Source of the DNA: Polyangium sp. 15x6
GTDB taxonomy: Bacteria > Myxococcota_A > Polyangia > Polyangiales > Polyangiaceae
Length of the DNA stretch: 64,000 bases
NCBI RefSeq assembly: GCF_029960785.1
Contig: NZ_JASBQE010000005.1
Coordinates: forward strand, 179,863 to 243,862
Reading direction: 5' to 3'
Shown in pieces: positions 9,157 to 17,075 of the stretch (the stretch's first letter is position 1; each line of letters opens with the position of its first letter). Below the pieces are notes generated by a model that did not search any database, was not told the DNA's origin, and saw only the letters and a list, made by a program, of their open reading frames with translations. A program made the translations under genes and the position numbers.

Positions 9157-10323
9157 TCAGGGCGCGTCGACGCAACTTTCGTCGACGAGCAGGACGTCGT
9201 CGATCGCATATCCGCCCCATCCCGCCGCGTCGCCGCTCTCGTAGGACCAGACGAGCGACGTGGCCGGGCCCGTGAAGGCATCGAGCTCGCGCTTCACCTC
9301 GTCCCACCCCGGCACCGGCTGGGCCTCCGTGGGCCCGGGTTTCACCAGCGAGAGCAGCGTCGTCCGCTGGGGCCCTTGTTGCACCGACAGCGTCAGCGCC
9401 GGGGGCGCGCCGAGCGTCCCTGCGGGCGTGAAATCGATCCACTGCTGGAAATGAAGCCACAACTTCGGCGCGCCCGTCGTGTCCACGACCGGCGATTCGA
9501 GCTCGCCCGAGGTCCCGACCGGAACACACGCCCCGAGCCCGACCCCCACGACATTGCCGTCGTCCGTGCCCGTGACGTCATCCTCCGGGCCATTGCATTC
9601 CACGCCGCCCGGCGTCGCCTGTACGAATCCGCTGTTCGTCCCGGACGACCACCGCTCCGCTGCGGCTCCCGTGTTCAGCACGCTCTGCGAAAACGTTTGT
9701 CGCAGATACACCTTCCCGACGGTGCCGTTGCAGTTCTGATCCACGCCGTCATCGCAGATCTCGCGCGCCCCCGGATGGATGGATGGATTCGCGTCGTCGC
9801 AATCGTTTCCTTCCTGCACCCACGCGCCTCCGCCCAGGGGCACGGGCGGCGGCGCGCAGCTCCCGGGTTCCTCGACGAGGCGCGGCGTGCTGCCGACGCC
9901 GTCCTCGTCTGCGTCGTAATAATAGAGCGCGAAACAAAGCACGTCTTCGCCCACGCAGGCCGTGCGGCCCTGGCACGGTGTTTGTCTGTCGATAAAAATC
10001 GGGCAATCGAGACGAGGAAAATCCTCGTCCGTCTTCCCGTCGCAGTCCTGATCGATCCCGTCGCACTGATCGTCGATCCCGCGCGTGTTCACCTCGGCGT
10101 TCTCGTCGTCGCAGTCGAGCGTGTTCGTCACGTATGCGGGCGGCGGATCCCCGCACCAGGTGAGCGGCTCGTGCTTGTTCCCCTCGCCGTCCTTGTCCGC
10201 GTCCCGGTACACCGTCGTGAGCGTGGTGCATTGCTGCGTGTAATCCTCGCCGAGCGAGATGAACGTCTCGCAGCCGAGGAGCCCCGCCGCCATGCCCATC
10301 GAGAGCAGCGCGGCCCGCCTCAA
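9157..10323 (-). CDS. Lipoprotein with MopE-type metal-binding repeats
   Basis: About 388 residues if the TTG at 10321-10323 is used; it overlaps the upstream TGA as TTGA and gives MRRAALLSMGMAAGLLGCETF, a clean lipoprotein signal with lipobox LLGC. An internal ATG at 10299 would shorten the signal. The N-terminal half holds Asp/Asn/Cys-rich repeats: YRDADKDGEGN, DCDDENAEVN..GIDDQCDGIDQDCDGKTDEDF, then YYDADEDGVGS, DCDDANPSIHPGAREICDDGVDQNCNG. This is the putative metal-binding (MopE-type) motif common in myxobacterial surface proteins. The C-terminal 170 residues look like a jelly-roll/carbohydrate-binding or MAM-like fold (LWLHFQQWIDF..., WDEVKRELDAFTGPATSLVWSYESGDAAGWGGYAIDDVLL). It is the last gene of a coupled cassette with the TPR/PEGA protein and the kinase. 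Confidence 0.85.
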   Translation of the reverse strand: MRRAALLSMGMAAGLLGCETFISLGEDYTQQCTTLTTVYRDADKDGEGNKHEPLTWCGDPPPAYVTNTLDCDDENAEVNTRGIDDQCDGIDQDCDGKTDEDFPRLDCPIFIDRQTPCQGRTACVGEDVLCFALYYYDADEDGVGSTPRLVEEPGSCAPPPVPLGGGAWVQEGNDCDDANPSIHPGAREICDDGVDQNCNGTVGKVYLRQTFSQSVLNTGAAAERWSSGTNSGFVQATPGGVECNGPEDDVTGTDDGNVVGVGLGACVPVGTSGELESPVVDTTGAPKLWLHFQQWIDFTPAGTLGAPPALTLSVQQGPQRTTLLSLVKPGPTEAQPVPGWDEVKRELDAFTGPATSLVWSYESGDAAGWGGYAIDDVLLVDESCVDAP

Positions 10324-11357
10324 AACACGCCTCGCACGGCCATGAACCCGCCTCGAACGTCGAGCTCCACGCGCGCGCCGTGCGCGACCGCGGGTTTCGT
10401 GCTCGGCGTGAAGAGCAGCACCGAGACCCCCGCCGCCGCGGCGATCGCCGCCGCGCCGAAGCCCAGGTTCGACACCGACGCATATGTCTTCGTCTGCTCG
10501 TACGCGTCGAAGCCCGCCTGCGTGCACCGCTCTTGCACGCACTCCATTTCGAGCACCTCACGCCGATTGAGCGTGAGCCCGCCCATCACCACGCCCGTCA
10601 CCAGCGTGAGCGCGCTGATCGAGAAGAGCCCGCTCGCGGCCACGATGCTCCACGTCGGCCTCGTCGGCGGGGCCGGCGCGGGCTCGATCGTCCGCTCCAC
10701 GCCCTTCGCGAAGAGGCCGAGGCGCAGGACGATCGACACGCTCCGGCCCTCGGGCAGCTCCACCTCGCGTGTCGTCCGCGCCCCGCTCCGCGCGAGCGCC
10801 TCGACCTCGTGTTTGCCGGGATCGAGCTCGCGCGGCTCGCCCATCGGCCAGAGCTCGCCGTCCACGAACAGCGTCACCTCCGTCGGCGGCGGGCCGCGTA
10901 CGTCGACGGCGAGCGTCGGGATACGCAGGCGCACCGGGCCGAGCTCCGCGGTCGCCGCTTGCCGCGCGCGGAGCAGCGAGTTCGATGGCGCCTCCGGCAG
11001 CGGCTCGACGATCGTCCGCTCGTACAGCGCGCGCGCTTCGAGGAGCTTGCCGCGTTTGTCCTGGCAACGCGCCATGTACAGCACGAGCTGCGGCGTGTGG
11101 AATGCCTCGTCGGCGTCGCGGAAGAGCGGATAGGCCTCGGCGTACTGGCCCGCGCGGAAGAGCTGCATCGCGCGGCGGCCTTTTTCGAGGGCGACGGCGC
11201 GGTTTTCTTCGCGGAGCTCCTCCTCGGAGGGCTCCGGGGGCGGCGGCGGGGTCTCCGTCTCGGTCTTCGGCGGCTCGTCCGCCCGGGATCCGAAGGGGAA
11301 GAACAGCGCCGCCAAGAGCGCGGCTCCGGCGAGGGAGACGCGGCGGCTACGATTCAT
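10320..11357 (-). CDS. TPR/PEGA-like membrane-anchored protein
   Basis: A 345-residue protein starting at ATG 11355-11357, which overlaps the kinase stop as ATGA. It has a Sec signal (LAGAALLAALFFPFGSRA), a Pro/Glu linker, a TPR-like segment (ALEKGRRAMQLFRAGQYAEAYPLFRDAD; LVLYMARCQDKRGKLLEARALYERT) and a PEGA-type beta domain (VDVRGPPPTEVTLFVDGE..LDPGKHEVEALARSGA). Two hydrophobic segments lie near the C-terminus, around WSIVAASGLFSISALTLVTG and LGFGAAAIAAAAGVSVLLF. Such TPR-PEGA proteins are frequent beside Ser/Thr kinases in myxobacteria and are thought to be envelope sensors or scaffolds; that role is inference. Its stop overlaps the start of the downstream MopE-type lipoprotein, so the three products are probably made together. 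Confidence 0.85.
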   Translation of the reverse strand: MNRSRRVSLAGAALLAALFFPFGSRADEPPKTETETPPPPPEPSEEELREENRAVALEKGRRAMQLFRAGQYAEAYPLFRDADEAFHTPQLVLYMARCQDKRGKLLEARALYERTIVEPLPEAPSNSLLRARQAATAELGPVRLRIPTLAVDVRGPPPTEVTLFVDGELWPMGEPRELDPGKHEVEALARSGARTTREVELPEGRSVSIVLRLGLFAKGVERTIEPAPAPPTRPTWSIVAASGLFSISALTLVTGVVMGGLTLNRREVLEMECVQERCTQAGFDAYEQTKTYASVSNLGFGAAAIAAAAGVSVLLFTPSTKPAVAHGARVELDVRGGFMAVRGVF

Positions 11358-12844
11358 CGCGGGGGCTGCGTCGTGGCCGGCTTCGACAGACCGAGCAGCT
11401 CGTCGTCCTCGTTCGTCGTCGAGGCCGGCGCGGGCTCGGGTTTGCCGTCCGCGCCCGTCTTCGGAGTCGCGGGTTTGGCAGGAACGACCGGTTTGTCGCT
11501 CCGAACGGGCGCCTCCGTGGGCGTCCGCTTCTGCGTCTCGACCTCGGCGAGCGCCTCGGGCGTCGCCTTCGGGATCGCCTCGGGCGCGGGCGGCGGCTGC
11601 GTGGGCGCGGGCGCCTCGGGCTCGGTCACGGGCGGCGGCAGCGGCAACGTCGGGCTGCCCGGGCCGTCGATGCGCGCTTCCTGGGCCGGCGCGGGCGGGC
11701 CGAGCAGCACCCATCCGAGGGCGCCGAGCGCGAGCGCGCCGAGCCCTGCGGCCGCGAACCTCCGTTGCTTGTGCTTCGGCGCGGAGCCTTCGTCGTCCTG
11801 CGTCCGGCCGGAGGGCGACATCGTGATCGTGCCCGAACCCTCGGGGACGGCCATCGTCTCGGCGAGCGCGACTGCGGTGTTCTTTTCGTTCGCGCGCGGC
11901 AGCGGGCTCGGGATCTCGTCGGTCGCCTCGAGCGCGGGGGTCGTGTCGTGCCTCGCGGCGACGGAAGTGCCCTTCACCGCGGCGGCGGGCTTGTTCGCCA
12001 GCGCTTCGAGGGCTTCGAAGAGCTCGCGCGAGCTCTGGAAGCGCTCGGCGGGATCGCGGGCGAGGGCGCGGTCGAAGAAGCGATCGACCTCGGGGCCGAG
12101 CTCCGGCGCGAGGGTCGAGGGCTTCGGGATCGGATCGGTGCAGATCGCCACGAGCACGGCGCCGACCTCGTCCTCGACGAACGGCGTCCTTCCCGTGAGC
12201 ATCTGGTAGAGGATCACGCCGAGCGACCAGAGATCGCTGCGGTGGTCGACCTCCTTCGACTTCCGGATCTGCTCGGGGCTCATGTAGAGCGGCGAGCCCA
12301 CGAGGTTGCCCGATCGCGTGACGTCACCCGACTGCGGCGTGCCCGGCGACACGGCTTTCGCGATGCCGAAGTCGAGCAGCTTCACGATCTCGTCGTCGTC
12401 TTGCCGGGCGAGGAAGACGTTGCCGGGCTTGAGGTCGCGGTGCACGAGGCCGAGCTCGTGCGCGCGGCGCAGCGCCTTGCAGATCGGCTGCGTGATGCGC
12501 AGGGCCTCCGCGAGGTCGAGCTTGCCGCGTTTGTCCAGGCGCGCGGCGAGGTCTTCGCCGCGGAGCAGCTCCATCACGATGTAGGGCGTTTCGCTCTCGA
12601 CACCGTAGTCGTGCACCTCGACGACGTGCGCGCTCTGGATTTGCGCGGCGGCGCGCGCTTCGCGTTCGAAGCGGGCGCGCGCCGTGTCGGAGGCGGTCAG
12701 GCCCGGCTCCATGAACTTCACGGCCACGGCCCGATCGAGCTTGAGGTGGTGGGCGATCCAGACCGCGCCCATGCCGCCCCGTGCGAGCGGGCGCTCGAGG
12801 CGGATCTTTCCGGCGATGAGCTGTCCCTCGGCGATGACGGTCAC
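11354..12844 (-). CDS. Transmembrane Ser/Thr protein kinase (Hanks type, PASTA-less)
   Basis: A 496-residue kinase read from GTG 12844 (VTVIAEGQLIAGKIRLERPL). The kinase domain spans about residues 12-275 with the Gly loop ARGGMGAVW, the ATP lysine in VAVKF, the catalytic HRDLKPGNVF (about 134), LLDFGIAK (DFG about 158) and the activation segment ending YMSPEQ. A Ser/Thr/Pro-rich juxtamembrane region follows, then one membrane helix (FAAAGLGALALGALGWVLL, about 361-382). The last 110 residues are Pro/Ala/Glu-rich and probably face the periplasm. No PASTA or other sensor domain is visible. The gene is 103 bases downstream of a small membrane-protein gene on the same strand and is coupled to the TPR/PEGA gene by a 4-base ATGA overlap. 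Confidence 0.93.
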   Translation of the reverse strand: MTVIAEGQLIAGKIRLERPLARGGMGAVWIAHHLKLDRAVAVKFMEPGLTASDTARARFEREARAAAQIQSAHVVEVHDYGVESETPYIVMELLRGEDLAARLDKRGKLDLAEALRITQPICKALRRAHELGLVHRDLKPGNVFLARQDDDEIVKLLDFGIAKAVSPGTPQSGDVTRSGNLVGSPLYMSPEQIRKSKEVDHRSDLWSLGVILYQMLTGRTPFVEDEVGAVLVAICTDPIPKPSTLAPELGPEVDRFFDRALARDPAERFQSSRELFEALEALANKPAAAVKGTSVAARHDTTPALEATDEIPSPLPRANEKNTAVALAETMAVPEGSGTITMSPSGRTQDDEGSAPKHKQRRFAAAGLGALALGALGWVLLGPPAPAQEARIDGPGSPTLPLPPPVTEPEAPAPTQPPPAPEAIPKATPEALAEVETQKRTPTEAPVRSDKPVVPAKPATPKTGADGKPEPAPASTTNEDDELLGLSKPATTQPPR

Positions 12845-12947
12845 GATGAGACCGAGGATACCACGAGATTGATTCGTGGATCGCGCGTGTCGTGAGGGTG
12901 TGTGAAGAAGATGGAGGGAGGGCGAGGGAGGGGCGAGGCGACGCGGC

Positions 12948-13421
12948 TCAGTTGCTGTCGCTCGAGGGTTTCGGCGGCGGAAGCTCGCCTTCCTCGCGCA
13001 GTTTTTCGACGGTCCGGCCCTGGACCTTTTCGCCGATCCATGCGCCTGCGACGGCCATGAGGATGCCGACGACGAACGTGGTCGCGAGGCCGACCAGGGC
13101 GCCGCCGAGGGGGTAGCTGTACTGGAGGTGCCAGATGATCGTGTGCATGGCGTTCGGCAGGATCGCCATGAACGTCGCGAGGGCTGGCTCCTTGACCGTC
13201 TCACCGGGGCTGAAGATGCCGATGAGGATGCCGCCGACGAAGTACGAGACGAACGCTACGATGCCGGCGAGGACGAGGCCGCCCTTCTCGGGGCCAAAGC
13301 TCGTGACGATCGAGGTCTCGACCCCGCCGAGCAGGAGCAGGCGCATCACGAAGTAGAGCGAGATGATGACGCCGCCGCCGATGATGACCCATTTGTAGGA
13401 CAGCTCTTTGCGTTTGCTCAT
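12948..13421 (-). CDS. Small polytopic membrane protein (unknown function)
   Basis: 157 residues from ATG 13419-13421 (MSKRKELSYKWVIIGGG); an in-frame upstream extension exists but has no signal-like or conserved features. Four hydrophobic segments are visible: WVIIGGGVIISLYFVMRLLLL, LVLAGIVAFVSYFVGGILIGIF, a short PALATFMAILPNAMHTIIW, and LGGALVGLATTFVVGILMAVAGAWIG. The C-terminal tail is charged and Pro-rich. No enzyme motif is recognised. Genes of this kind are common next to regulatory kinases in myxobacteria, but no specific partnership is shown. A strong hairpin at 13526-13559 separates it from the preceding beta-propeller gene, so it probably has its own promoter. Confidence 0.75.
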   Translation of the reverse strand: MSKRKELSYKWVIIGGGVIISLYFVMRLLLLGGVETSIVTSFGPEKGGLVLAGIVAFVSYFVGGILIGIFSPGETVKEPALATFMAILPNAMHTIIWHLQYSYPLGGALVGLATTFVVGILMAVAGAWIGEKVQGRTVEKLREEGELPPPKPSSDSN

Positions 13422-13525
13422 ACAATTTCCGACGCGTGGATGAGGGAGTGCGTCGCGGCGCATCATGAGGCCACGGGGCGGGAGGTGTCAACGACGGGGT
13501 GCGTCAGGGGGGAGTCTGGCGGGGG

Positions 13526-13559
13526 GACGCACGCGAACCCCGCGGGGCTCGCGTGCGTC
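13526..13559 (-). terminator. Hairpin terminator after the beta-propeller gene
   Basis: GACGCACGCGA (13526-13536) pairs perfectly with TCGCGTGCGTC (13549-13559). The enclosed bases ACCCCGCGGGGC extend the stem through CCCC/GGGG. It lies 17 bases past the stop of the minus-strand beta-propeller gene. No U-run follows, which is usual in very GC-rich genomes. Confidence 0.6.
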
Positions 13560-13576
13560 GTATTGGGAGGGACAGA

Positions 13577-16500
13577 TTAATTGCCGCTCGACAGCAGGTT
13601 TTCCGTGTCGAGATCGGCCTCGTGCACGCCGTAGCGACCCGCCGCGATCAGCACCTCGTCGTCGTCGATGACCGGCGTGACGCTGTAGTACCAGTTCCAA
13701 CCCGGGAAGAATGCCGTGGAAGTCGGCGTCGTCGGGTCGTCCAGGTTCGCCATGAGAACGCCGCCGTTCAGCGAGAAGAAGGCGCGGCGCTCGTCGACGC
13801 TGAGCAAGGTCGCGTTGGCCGGGCGCTTCACGTTCGACAGGACCTGGAACGTATTGTTGTTGCCGCTCTTCGGCTTGAGGACGCTGAAGCGGTCATTGTT
13901 GTTCGTGTAGTAGCTGTAGGGCTCCCACACGAGGTTGTGCGCGGCGACCGGCCTGTCGCCGTCGATGAAGAGCTGGCCGACGGACCTGTTCACGAAGTGG
14001 TGATAGTTGTCGAGCTCGGCCTTCTTGCCCTTGATCTGCAGCTTCGCGACGGCGGTCTCGATGTACTGGCTGTCGCCCCAGACCAGATCCTGCGTGAAGA
14101 GGGTGTTGCCCTTCTTCGCGATGAACCTGCCCGGCACGTTCATCGGGGCCTCGAGCTTCGGCTGTGACGGGTGCTTCAGGTCGATCTGCTTCAGGAAATA
14201 CCGCGCGTAGGGGCGCGTGTCGCCGGGCTTGGTCTCCGACTTCTTGACGGTGACATAGATGTCGTCGTCGTCCGCGTTCACCTGGACGAACTCTTCGTCC
14301 TGCCCGGCCGTCACGTCGATCGGCGCGAGGAGCGTCGGGTGGGACGGGTTCGAGAAATTCACGAGCGTGAGCTTTGCCTTCGTCCGGTAGCGCGCCGCCT
14401 CGTAGTCGCTCCCGTAGCAGTACGACCAGGCCTGCGATTCCGCTTCCGACCAGTCGAGCGGGACGCACGTCGACTCCGCGTCTGCGTGATCGGTGCACTC
14501 CGCGAACCCGCCGACGCAGTATTCGAGCGCGCCGTCGTTGATCTTTCGGCATTCGCGCCTGCCCGTGAAGACCGTGCAGCCCTCCTGGCCCCGGCACGAC
14601 GACCAGTTGTAGGTGTACGAGTAGCAATACTCCATCGCGACCGGCTCGCCCGGGACGTCGGTCGTCGAGACGAACCCGAGCGTCTTCTTTCCGACGACGC
14701 CCCCGGCCCCGTAACCGTAGTAGTAGTAGCTGTACGGCAGCTCCGTCGTGACGAGCTGGCCGGCCTCGACCGGGTGCGCCGGATCCGAGAGGTCCCACGC
14801 CTTGATGGTCGTCTCGAAGTTCGGATAGTCGATCCACTTGCCGGAGACGCTGACGAGCAGGTCGCCCACCTGGTAGTACTGCGCGTTCACCGGGATCTCG
14901 ATGGTCGCCACGGGCGTGCCGGTGTCGACGGGCTCGTCGTCCGGAATGATCTCGACCTTGGCCTTCGCGTTCGGATCGTACCAGTACCAGTAATCGTCGA
15001 AGTCCGGTCCGCGCAGGCGCGCGCGGTGGTCGTCGAAGACCCAAACCTGCGTGTAATCCGGGGCGAGGCCGAGCTCGCCGACCTTCTCGGGCGCGTCGAG
15101 GTTCGATTGATCCCAGATGCGGAGGTTTGTCTCGGACAGGTTTGCCCCGTTCGTCGCGTCGAGCTTGAACGTGCGACGGACCGCGTCCGTATGGTCCATG
15201 ATGCCGCGCCGCGTGATCGTCGAGTTCGAGAACGTGAAGATCTGGACGGCGGACTCGTACGAATAGGTGCCGTTCACGTACTTGTAGCCGGCGAAGGGCA
15301 GGAGCACGAGGCCCGTCTCGGCCTCGCCCGTCGGCGCCGTCACGTTCACCGCGTTGTGGAGCACGCTGAACGCGCGGTGGTCCCAGTTCGCCTCGGACCA
15401 GTTCCAGCCGTGGTCCTCGCCGGCCACCTCTTTGCGGGCGAGCAGCGGGTTCGGGTTCTCGAGGTTCGTGATGTCGTAGAGGCTGACGGCGAGCTTGCGG
15501 CCGTTCTGATCGTCGACGCCGATGCCGACGAGGCGCGTGTTGTCGAACGCGGGCCGGAAGAAGTCGTTCCAGCCGGACACGATGAACTCGCTCTTCTCCT
15601 CGGCGTGGCCGTTCGGATCGATCGAGAACGCGTGGAACGGATCGTAGTTGCGGTACGTCACGGCGAACGCCCGATCGTCGAGGAAGACCGCGGCGAAGAG
15701 CGACATGTTCTCGCCGAACGCCACCGTGTCGATCGGCACGACGTTGTCGAGGTTCGACGCGTCGTACGTCTGCAGGTAGCTATGATCGCCCGTGCTCCAT
15801 TGCGGTCCCGAGAAGATCCGGAGCTGGTCGTTCCGGTAGTCCATGTGGAATTGCGACCGGATGTAGCCGTTGACCGTCACCTCGTCGCGCTGGACCATCG
15901 TGCCGGCGTTGTCGGAGATGTCGATGATCGCGACGTCGCTCTGCCCCGACGACCACCAGTGCTGCTCGCGCGCGACGAGGAGCACCTCGTTTTCCGCGTG
16001 GATGGCCGAGACGTAGCCGCCGAGGGGCAGCTCGCTCTTCTCCGTCATCGCCGTCTGGTCGACGTCGAAGCTCTTCACGGTGCTACCGAGGATCCACTCC
16101 CAGTAGCCTTGATCGTTGATGAACCAGTCGTAGTGGCTCGCGGCGACGAACAGCGCGTCCTGCGTGGCGCCGTTCGCGTAGCGGCTCGTCTGGATGTACC
16201 CAGGCACGTCGTACTGCGAGCGCACCACGGGCTTCGACGGGTTCGAGATGTCGACGAGGAGCACGGTGCCGCCCGACGTGCTGTCGACCTCGAGGCTGTT
16301 CGGCTTGCCCTTGTAGCCGTACCAGTCGTTCATCAAGAGGATCGCGCGCGTCCCGTCGACGTACATCTCGACCGGCGTGCCGCCCACCTGGAGCTGGCCG
16401 ACGACCTTGGGCTCGGTCACGTCACTGACGTCGATCACCTGCAGGCCGCGATACCAGTTGAGGTTCAGGAGGGTGCCATTGTTCATGACACGGTAGATGT

Positions 16501-16765
16501 CGCCCTCCTCGAGCTCCTGCTCCTCTTCCTCCTCCTCTTCTTCTTCCTCCTCTTCCTCTTCCTCTTCTTCGCCCCACGTGAACTGGTAGTTCGGCTGATC
16601 GGCCGACAGGAACGAGGTCGGGCCCTTCGCGGCCTCCTTGCTCTCGCCCGTGTTCTCCTCTCCATCACCCGTATTCGTGGCGCACCCCTGCCCTGCCACG
16701 AACAATAGCGCCGTCAAGAGACCCGCCGTTCGTGCCACGGGGCCACGATTCAAGAAGCTGCGCAT
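13577..16765 (-). CDS. Secreted beta-propeller-domain protein with N-terminal poly-Glu run
   Basis: 1062 residues from ATG 16763-16765, preceded by AGGGAG. A signal peptide (TAGLLTALLFVAGQGC) with a possible lipid Cys is followed by a disordered region, and then by a run of 17 consecutive Glu encoded by mixed GAA/GAG (16520-16570). The rest matches the Beta_propel family of secreted proteins: repeated blades of the type GLQVIDVSDVTEPKVVGQL, TVLLVDISNPSKPVV, AIIDISDNAGTM, SLYDITNLENPNPLL, KAWDLSDPAHPVEAG, LVNFSNPSHPTLLAP and LKQIDLKHPSQPKLE. A Cys-rich insertion (about residues 710-790) carries eight or more Cys and may be disulfide-bonded. It is probably exported and calcium- or matrix-associated. 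It is monocistronic, closed by a strong hairpin. Confidence 0.85.
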   Translation of the reverse strand: MRSFLNRGPVARTAGLLTALLFVAGQGCATNTGDGEENTGESKEAAKGPTSFLSADQPNYQFTWGEEEEEEEEEEEEEEEEEQELEEGDIYRVMNNGTLLNLNWYRGLQVIDVSDVTEPKVVGQLQVGGTPVEMYVDGTRAILLMNDWYGYKGKPNSLEVDSTSGGTVLLVDISNPSKPVVRSQYDVPGYIQTSRYANGATQDALFVAASHYDWFINDQGYWEWILGSTVKSFDVDQTAMTEKSELPLGGYVSAIHAENEVLLVAREQHWWSSGQSDVAIIDISDNAGTMVQRDEVTVNGYIRSQFHMDYRNDQLRIFSGPQWSTGDHSYLQTYDASNLDNVVPIDTVAFGENMSLFAAVFLDDRAFAVTYRNYDPFHAFSIDPNGHAEEKSEFIVSGWNDFFRPAFDNTRLVGIGVDDQNGRKLAVSLYDITNLENPNPLLARKEVAGEDHGWNWSEANWDHRAFSVLHNAVNVTAPTGEAETGLVLLPFAGYKYVNGTYSYESAVQIFTFSNSTITRRGIMDHTDAVRRTFKLDATNGANLSETNLRIWDQSNLDAPEKVGELGLAPDYTQVWVFDDHRARLRGPDFDDYWYWYDPNAKAKVEIIPDDEPVDTGTPVATIEIPVNAQYYQVGDLLVSVSGKWIDYPNFETTIKAWDLSDPAHPVEAGQLVTTELPYSYYYYGYGAGGVVGKKTLGFVSTTDVPGEPVAMEYCYSYTYNWSSCRGQEGCTVFTGRRECRKINDGALEYCVGGFAECTDHADAESTCVPLDWSEAESQAWSYCYGSDYEAARYRTKAKLTLVNFSNPSHPTLLAPIDVTAGQDEEFVQVNADDDDIYVTVKKSETKPGDTRPYARYFLKQIDLKHPSQPKLEAPMNVPGRFIAKKGNTLFTQDLVWGDSQYIETAVAKLQIKGKKAELDNYHHFVNRSVGQLFIDGDRPVAAHNLVWEPYSYYTNNNDRFSVLKPKSGNNNTFQVLSNVKRPANATLLSVDERRAFFSLNGGVLMANLDDPTTPTSTAFFPGWNWYYSVTPVIDDDEVLIAAGRYGVHEADLDTENLLSSGN

Positions 16766-17075
16766 CGAGTCGCTCCCTTCGTCCTTCACACAAGATGAAG
16801 GAATAAAAGTCTTCCTACCTAACCGACGCGTCCGGGGGTCGTCAAGGCGCCGCCGCACCGTGCTCACGAGCGCCTATGTGCATACATGTCGGACAACGAT
16901 GCCGTGCGTTGCGTCAATGGCGAAAACCTGCTGTCCGTATGGGTGCAAAATATCTGCTGCGGTGTCGCGGACGCTCCGTCCCCGGGGGACGCCCTGGGCT
17001 GTGCGACGATTTCGTGCGGCCTTGCGCAGGTCGGCGATCCTTGGTAAGGGTCGGAGTTCCCTTCAGGACGATTCC
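16766..17075. other. Intergenic region between divergent genes (310 bases)
   Basis: This stretch separates the start codons of the beta-propeller gene (minus) and the toroid lipoprotein (plus) and must hold both promoters. It is noticeably less GC-rich than the coding DNA, for example around 16795-16820 and 16875-16890. The short frames inside it have no credible start or composition. I see no convincing paired -35/-10 boxes. Confidence 0.5.

Noticed and set aside
14171..16708. 845-residue frame opposite the beta-propeller gene
   Set aside because: The product is a string of Arg/Val/Asp repeats mirroring the propeller blades and the poly-Glu run; it has no signal or motif.
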